Source of the DNA: DATKGL01 sp035510795 | GTDB taxonomy: Bacteria; Patescibacteriota; Saccharimonadia; Saccharimonadales; UBA4665 | Reading direction: 5' to 3' | Length of the DNA: 43,832 bases | NCBI GenBank assembly: GCA_035510795.1 | Contig: DATKGL010000026.1 | Coordinates: 1 to 43,832, forward strand | Part shown: positions 39,275 to 43,832 of the stretch, piece after piece | Position numbering within the stretch: position 1 is the stretch's first letter | Layout of the letters: every line of letters starts with the position of its first letter | Notes under the pieces: generated by a model | Told to the model about the DNA's origin: nothing | Databases searched by the model: none | Seen by the model: only the letters and a program-made list of their open reading frames with translations | Position numbers and translations under genes: made by a program

Positions 39275-40225
39275 TTACTTCGTGGGTTTGATTTTCAAAT
39301 ACCGCTTGGTCGCAATAACTGATGATGCGGTACCTATAAGTATACCAACCATAAGCTCCAATACCAAAAGCAACCAGAAGTGGCTCTTAAAGAAGCTGTC
39401 GGCATAACCGATGTCAAGTAGTCCTAAGCTGCTGGCTTTAAGAGCTGAAGCTGAACCAGCAAATAATACGTCAATGATCAAAACAGAGACAAGTGCGCTA
39501 ATTATGCCATAGATCATACTCTCTACTACAAAGGGGCCCCGAATATACGCCGGACTAGCACCCAATAGGCTCATAATACCAATTTCATCCCGGCGGTTAA
39601 ATATTGCCATTCTGATAGTATTAAATATGATTAGAACCGAGATCATCGCAAAAACAACTACAGCTATAATTCCGGCTTCGCGGATAATGTTTGTGGCATG
39701 GGCAATTTGATCTATTGCCGCTTTGCGGTCGCCAGAATATGATGTACCGGCTTGTGGATCTTGAAGAGCCAGGTACTGCGGCTTATCTAAGAAGTTTTTT
39801 ATACCCTGAATCTTATTAATGTCTATCGGCTGAATTTGGATACTAGCCGGTAGAGGATTATTGGTCTCAGATATTGCAGTTAACAGAGTCTTGTTTGAGG
39901 CATTCTCAGCTTTATATTCAGCTAGAGCTTGATCTTGCGAGATATAAGAGACTGATTTAACGTTCGGCAGTAAACGGAGTCGGCCAACTAGACCATTAAC
40001 CTGCTGCGTGGTAACAGAATCGCCCAAATAAACTGAGATGTCGATCTTGTTGCTTATCTGACGAATCGTATTATCGAAAGTTACACTGGCGATAACAGAA
40101 AACAAGATTATGGTCAGTGTCACAACCATGACTGCCATGGCAGCGGCGACTAATGATAAATTTCGGCTGAAGTTAATGGCGCCGGTACGGATTATACGCC
40201 AGAGGGTTAGGCTATTATTTTTCAT
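39275..40225 (-). CDS. ftsX: Divisome ABC permease FtsX
   Basis: This 316-residue protein has four helices in the FtsX layout: one near residues 22-45, a long extracytoplasmic loop (about 46-185), and three helices at the end (VVVFAMISVLIIF, SMIYGIISALVSVLIIDVLF, FWLLLVLELMVGILIGTASSVIA). Conserved blocks are the loop with DISVYLGD and VKSVSYISQDQALAEYK, and RRDEIGIMSLLGASPAYIRGPFVVE. The loop binds the wall hydrolase (here the CHAP protein encoded next). It overlaps ftsE by four bases. Confidence 0.94.
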   Translation of the reverse strand: MKNNSLTLWRIIRTGAINFSRNLSLVAAAMAVMVVTLTIILFSVIASVTFDNTIRQISNKIDISVYLGDSVTTQQVNGLVGRLRLLPNVKSVSYISQDQALAEYKAENASNKTLLTAISETNNPLPASIQIQPIDINKIQGIKNFLDKPQYLALQDPQAGTSYSGDRKAAIDQIAHATNIIREAGIIAVVVFAMISVLIIFNTIRMAIFNRRDEIGIMSLLGASPAYIRGPFVVESMIYGIISALVSVLIIDVLFAGSASALKASSLGLLDIGYADSFFKSHFWLLLVLELMVGILIGTASSVIATKRYLKIKPTK

Positions 40226-40902
40226 AGTTTGTACTCGGCATTTTTACGGTCGCTTGTAATTTTCCCGTTCTCGATCGTTACTACCCGCCTTTTTAGTTTA
40301 TTAACTATTTCTTGATTATGGGTGGTTAACAGAACAGTTGTCCCGAAGCGATTAATTTTTTCTAAAACTTTAATGATATCCCAGGCGTGTTTAAGGTCAA
40401 GATTACCGGTTGGTTCGTCGGCTATGAGAATTTTTGGTTGCCGAACGATGGCTCGGGCAATTGCCACCCGCTGACGTTCGCCACCCGATAATGTCAGAGG
40501 CAAACTTTTCTCTTTCCCTTTTAGGTTGACTATATCTAGAACTTTGGGCACGGTGTTCTGAATTTCCCGATTGCTGACGCCAACGATCTCCAGCGCAAAC
40601 GCAACGTTCTCAAAGACATTTTTGTTGGGCAGTAATTTGAAATCCTGGAAAACAACTCCAATCTTTCGTCGCAACAGTGGAATATCATTTTCCTTGAGTT
40701 TGTCGTAATCGATACCGCCGACAATAATTTTACCGCTGGTTTGTTTCTCTTCCCGAGTCAATAATCTTAGAAGGGTCGTTTTACCCGCCCCGCTTTGTCC
40801 TACGACAATTACAAATTCCTTAGGCTCGATATGGAGAGTTACTCGGTCCAGTGCAGTTAATCTACGGTTGTAGATTTTTGTTACTCTATCTAACAAAATC
40901 AT
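40222..40902 (-). CDS. ftsE: Divisome ABC ATPase FtsE
   Basis: This 226-residue ABC ATPase has Walker A GQSGAGKT (residues 35-42), signature LSGGERQRVAIARA, Walker B ILIADEPTGNLD and the switch His in LLTTHNQEIV. All catalytic residues are present. FtsE with FtsX converts ATP hydrolysis into activation of septal hydrolases. Family hallmarks include the N-terminal MILLDRVTKIYN and the Q-loop VFQDFKLLPNKNVFENV. It lies 20 bases after the Clp-like gene. Confidence 0.97.
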   Translation of the reverse strand: MILLDRVTKIYNRRLTALDRVTLHIEPKEFVIVVGQSGAGKTTLLRLLTREEKQTSGKIIVGGIDYDKLKENDIPLLRRKIGVVFQDFKLLPNKNVFENVAFALEIVGVSNREIQNTVPKVLDIVNLKGKEKSLPLTLSGGERQRVAIARAIVRQPKILIADEPTGNLDLKHAWDIIKVLEKINRFGTTVLLTTHNQEIVNKLKRRVVTIENGKITSDRKNAEYKL

Positions 40903-40921
40903 ATTATCTAATTATAACAGC

Positions 40922-43291
40922 TTAGAATGATAGGTCAGTCACGTCCATGACGACGTGATCGCCTGGTTTAATTTCATTTTTTAAGATTTTATTGGCAATG
41001 TTGTCCTCAACTGCACTTTGCAAAGTGCGCCTCATCGGCCTCGCCCCCAACCTGGCATCATACCCTTTAGCGACGACAGCCTTGACTGCTTCTACGGTCA
41101 GTTCGACAGAAATTTTTTGGGTTGATAGTGTTTGATTCACTTCTTTCATCATTAACTTAACGACTTGGGCAAGCTCATCCTGATTTAAGGGACGAAATAG
41201 GACTACTTCATCAAAACGGTTTATGAATTCTGGCTTAAATTGATTACTGTAAATTAATTGATCAACAAACGCTCCTTCAAATTGCTCTAAATTTTTTCCT
41301 TCATCCATGGCTTGCCGAATCAGCTGTGCTCCGGCATTCGAGGTAGCAATAATAATACAATCCTTAAATGACGCTGGATGACCGCTATTGTCCGTCAACT
41401 TACCTTCATCCAGCAACTGCAACAATAGATTTAGTATATTCGGGTGGGCTTTTTCGATTTCATCTAATAGGAGCACGCTAAAAGGATGCTGCCGAGCGGC
41501 CGTGATCAAACTAATCGATTCGGTTCTACCATCATCCAACAGACGGCTTTCATCACTTATCTGTTGATATTCGCTCATATCCAAGCGGATCATATTTGAT
41601 TCAGAATGAAAATAGGTCGCAGCTAAGGACCTAGCCAATTCTGTCTTTCCGACACCAGTGGGTCCTAGAAATAAAAAGCTTCCGATGGGTCGGTTGGGAT
41701 TTGCAACACCTGCTCGATTACGTCTCAGTGCGCCCGCAACAACATTAACGGCGCGGACCTGGTTAACCATGCGTTGGTGAATTTCATTTTCCAGATTCAA
41801 CAGTTCGCCAGCTTCTGTCGGCGATGCGGTTGAGACCTTGACACCACGAGTCTGCTCGACCGCATGCTGAACTGAGGCCTCAGTAACAATCTTTTGTTCG
41901 GCATATGGCAGTGACTGTTTGAGCAAATTAATGGCCTTGCCAGGATAAGCAACTTCTTGATCGTAGCGACCACTTAACCTGTAGGCTTCTTTAACTGCTT
42001 GATACGATATGTGGACCTTGAACTGATACTCAAGGTTAATACTGGTATCCTCTAAAATTTGTATAACGTTGTGCTCGTCTGGTTCTTTTAAAATAATAGG
42101 CGTCAGTAGTGCACTAAATTCTGGTTGATTGGCTTTTAGCGCTTGATAATCAGCCGGAGTCATCGCAAAAATCATCTGACAAGATTTGGCTTGAATAATC
42201 GGTAAAAGTATTGAGGTAGCGTCAAAACTTCCTGTCCCATTCTTAAAGAAAAGTTCAGCATTATCGAAAAACAAAATAATATGGCCAGCGGATTGAGCCT
42301 CATCCATCAGATCTCGAACTATATGTTCGAGGTCACCTTGATGATTAGTGTTTGAGAGAATGACTGATGGATCTAATTGAATCAACTGTTTGTGCTCAAG
42401 ACCGCCACCGCCGGTTCCTTCAATCAATATTTGTCCCAACGCATATACATGGCTGGTCTTACCGATACCAGGATCACCGACTAAGGCAAGAGCTGTAGCG
42501 CCCTCATCAAAACTATTTTTCATCGCCTCAACGCCTGGCGAAGAAGTTAACCAGCCAAAATGTGCCCCGTTATTTTCAATTGATTTTCCGATGTTGTTCC
42601 CGTATTGATTGAGCCGAGGCGTAAAACCATAAGCCCAATCCCTACCGATGCCGCCGTAGTAACTTTTTTCAGAAGCCATCATTTTAACAATTCTTGACAG
42701 CCACTGACCGCCAGAATCAATATCAGCCGGAGAAAGCTTAAAACGAGTCAGCATCGCCAGTACGCCAGACGAATTTAGCAGTAGCGATGCGGCCAAATGG
42801 CCCGGTTCAATCATTTTACTACCAGTTTTTATCGCCAGCTGGTCGGCCGATTCCCATACTTTAGCTAAGTCAGTTCCATTTTCGCTTAGTTCAGCTTCAA
42901 TCAGGTCGGGTGGCAATAAAAATCTGTTTGTGAAGAACGCAAATTGCCAATTCTCACCCATGGTATGCCAAATAGAGCGAGGAGTTAGAGGTTGATTTTG
43001 CTTGAACTGGCTTAGGATAGCACCTGATATTCGGTCATTAAAACTTTCACCAGAAATTGGTAAATCTGATAGTTCTTGCCGATACCAGATGGCAATAAAG
43101 AAAAGCAACAGACTGAGTCCGAATAGAAGGCACGATAAACGGTTATCATGTTTGAAAAGCGCCACCACTCCAGCAGCAATGAAGATCAAACATAAAACCG
43201 TTATGATTCGGTAGTTGACAGGGCCAATTAATTTTCCTAACCTGGCTTTTTTGGCTCGAACCGAATTCAGGTCAATAAAATTATTCATCAT
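40922..43291 (-). CDS. Membrane-anchored Clp-type double AAA+ ATPase
   Basis: This 789-residue protein (start ATG 43291, chosen because a longer frame overlaps the upstream gene) has two helices near residues 27-70 (VLCLIFIAAGVVALF, LLFGLSLLLFFIAIWY), a Clp-N-like region (HLAASLLLNSSGVLAMLTRF), then two AAA+ modules. D1 has Walker A GDPGIGKTS but Walker B ILFFDNAELF, so the catalytic Glu is Asn344. D2 is intact: GPTGVGKTEL, LLLDEIEKAHPN, TSNAG and the ClpA/B C-domain. No IGF/LGF loop for ClpP docking is obvious, so it may be a membrane-tethered unfoldase or disaggregase. Relatives with this architecture are typical of Saccharibacteria. It precedes ftsEX. Confidence 0.85.
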   Translation of the reverse strand: MMNNFIDLNSVRAKKARLGKLIGPVNYRIITVLCLIFIAAGVVALFKHDNRLSCLLFGLSLLLFFIAIWYRQELSDLPISGESFNDRISGAILSQFKQNQPLTPRSIWHTMGENWQFAFFTNRFLLPPDLIEAELSENGTDLAKVWESADQLAIKTGSKMIEPGHLAASLLLNSSGVLAMLTRFKLSPADIDSGGQWLSRIVKMMASEKSYYGGIGRDWAYGFTPRLNQYGNNIGKSIENNGAHFGWLTSSPGVEAMKNSFDEGATALALVGDPGIGKTSHVYALGQILIEGTGGGGLEHKQLIQLDPSVILSNTNHQGDLEHIVRDLMDEAQSAGHIILFFDNAELFFKNGTGSFDATSILLPIIQAKSCQMIFAMTPADYQALKANQPEFSALLTPIILKEPDEHNVIQILEDTSINLEYQFKVHISYQAVKEAYRLSGRYDQEVAYPGKAINLLKQSLPYAEQKIVTEASVQHAVEQTRGVKVSTASPTEAGELLNLENEIHQRMVNQVRAVNVVAGALRRNRAGVANPNRPIGSFLFLGPTGVGKTELARSLAATYFHSESNMIRLDMSEYQQISDESRLLDDGRTESISLITAARQHPFSVLLLDEIEKAHPNILNLLLQLLDEGKLTDNSGHPASFKDCIIIATSNAGAQLIRQAMDEGKNLEQFEGAFVDQLIYSNQFKPEFINRFDEVVLFRPLNQDELAQVVKLMMKEVNQTLSTQKISVELTVEAVKAVVAKGYDARLGARPMRRTLQSAVEDNIANKILKNEIKPGDHVVMDVTDLSF

Positions 43292-43293
43292 GC

Positions 43294-43653
43294 TTAAACC
43301 AGGCCCTTTATAATCAACGCCACACAGACAACTGGTAGTAACGGCCAAAGCAGTAGCGCAACGCTGCCGACAATTGCTAATAGGGTCACGGTAATAATAA
43401 CTGTCAGGAGAGTAAACAGCCTGACGCTAAAGCCCACGATCCGGCTAATAAAATTATCTACAAATGCCTGAAAATGGCTTCCTATACCTGAGCCAGGATA
43501 AGATATCATTCTCCGCCAAGGCGCAAACAGCGTTTTCAAAAGTACCAGTGTTGAAAAAGCCTGAAAAGTTTCGAATATTCTTTTTTTTATAACATTGAAG
43601 AAATTTAGCCAACCCCGCCCATACCACCACTTGAAAAACTCTTGTGCTAACAT
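43294..43653 (-). CDS. Small hydrophobic membrane protein
   Basis: The protein has 119 residues. The first half is amphipathic with Trp/Arg (FFKWWYGRGWLNFFNVIKKR, FAPWRRMISYPG); the second half forms two long hydrophobic stretches (about 75-95 and 97-117). It has no recognised family, but its stop is two bases before the Clp-like start, so the two are one operon. A role as membrane adaptor for that ATPase is suggested only by position. The ATG at 43653 has weak upstream purines. Confidence 0.65.
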   Translation of the reverse strand: MLAQEFFKWWYGRGWLNFFNVIKKRIFETFQAFSTLVLLKTLFAPWRRMISYPGSGIGSHFQAFVDNFISRIVGFSVRLFTLLTVIITVTLLAIVGSVALLLWPLLPVVCVALIIKGLV

Positions 43654-43759
43654 ACATTGTTAATTGTAACATCCGGCATTTTAAAATTATCACCTTCTGA
43701 GTTCCAACATCAAACGCAACCGTTAGAATAACATCATAATTAATCTTAGGAGGATTAGT

Positions 43760-43832
43760 ATGAAGCACCTAACGGCTGCGCAACGGGGCAATATTGAAAC
43801 ATTGCTCCAAGAGAAGTATACAAACAAACAGA
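43760..43832 (+). mobile_element. IS30-family transposase, N-terminal start (cut by window end)
   Basis: A strong AGGAGG (43748-43753) precedes ATG 43760. The 24 readable residues, MKHLTAAQRGNIETLLQEKY then TNKQ, match the N-terminal helix-turn-helix of IS30 transposases (HLT..ER..IE.LL..GYS..EIA). The rest lies beyond the window. The element's left inverted repeat should be within about 43690-43745 but its edge cannot be set without the right end. Confidence 0.72.

Noticed and set aside
43292..43348. Earlier start for the Clp-like protein
   Set aside because: The extra 19 residues overlap the upstream gene and are not hydrophobic or conserved-looking; ATG 43291 fits better.

Overview
The window looks like chromosome of a Candidate Phyla Radiation (Patescibacteria) bacterium, most likely a Saccharibacteria (TM7) relative. 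This rests on gene content and style: a reduced dcw cell-wall cluster, a membrane-anchored Clp-like ATPase, an FtsEX-hydrolase module, short versions of housekeeping proteins, many stand-alone receiver domains, and weak or absent Shine-Dalgarno sites before several genes. TGA is used as a normal stop, so the code is standard and Gracilibacteria-type recoding is excluded. The phylum assignment is inference from proteins read by eye.

Bases 1-5040 are accessory DNA ending at a tRNA-Glu(CTC) gene. They carry the end of a GH26-like glycoside hydrolase, a small anchored protein, a Phd/YefM-RelE/ParE toxin-antitoxin pair, a two-gene operon (LURP-one/scramblase-like and TMEM43-like), and the C-terminal remnant of a serine recombinase whose frame runs antisense into the tRNA 3' end. 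The last nine bases of the tRNA (TGGTGACCC on the + strand) recur twice further left, one copy on each side of the toxin-antitoxin pair. This suggests successive insertions at one attachment site.

Bases 5160-16300 (+ strand) hold a hybrid sensor kinase and a receiver protein with a long disordered tail, an RsuA/RluB-type pseudouridine synthase, der, pth, topA, a methyltransferase and a sigma-region-4/HARE-HTH regulator. Between pth and topA, on the minus strand, lies a roughly 380-nt transcription unit with a near-consensus promoter, many hairpins and an intrinsic terminator but no convincing ORF. It is the best candidate here for an undescribed structured RNA.

Bases 16300-25500 (minus strand) are the dcw cluster: mraZ-rsmH-ftsL-ftsI-mraY-ftsW-murG-ftsQ, without Mur ligases, ftsA or ftsZ. 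The mraZ promoter has four TGGGT boxes with 10-bp spacing inside each pair. Perfect DnaA boxes lie at both ends of the cluster. The mraZ-rsmH and rsmH-ftsL gaps hold elaborate hairpins, and AAAAACAAAAA-type leaders recur before division and wall genes.

Bases 25500-34890 hold a LysM-like protein, an MBL-fold hydrolase, glyS, recO, a pseudo two-component pair (kinase His to Glu, receiver Asp to Glu), a membrane-anchored methyltransferase, xseBA, a flippase-like membrane protein, an RNA methylase, rpmA and another lone receiver. Bases 34900-43650 (minus) hold pyrG, a CtpA protease, a coiled-coil CHAP peptidoglycan hydrolase, ftsX, ftsE, a membrane Clp-like ATPase with an altered first Walker B, and a small membrane protein. 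The window ends in the first codons of an IS30-type transposase.
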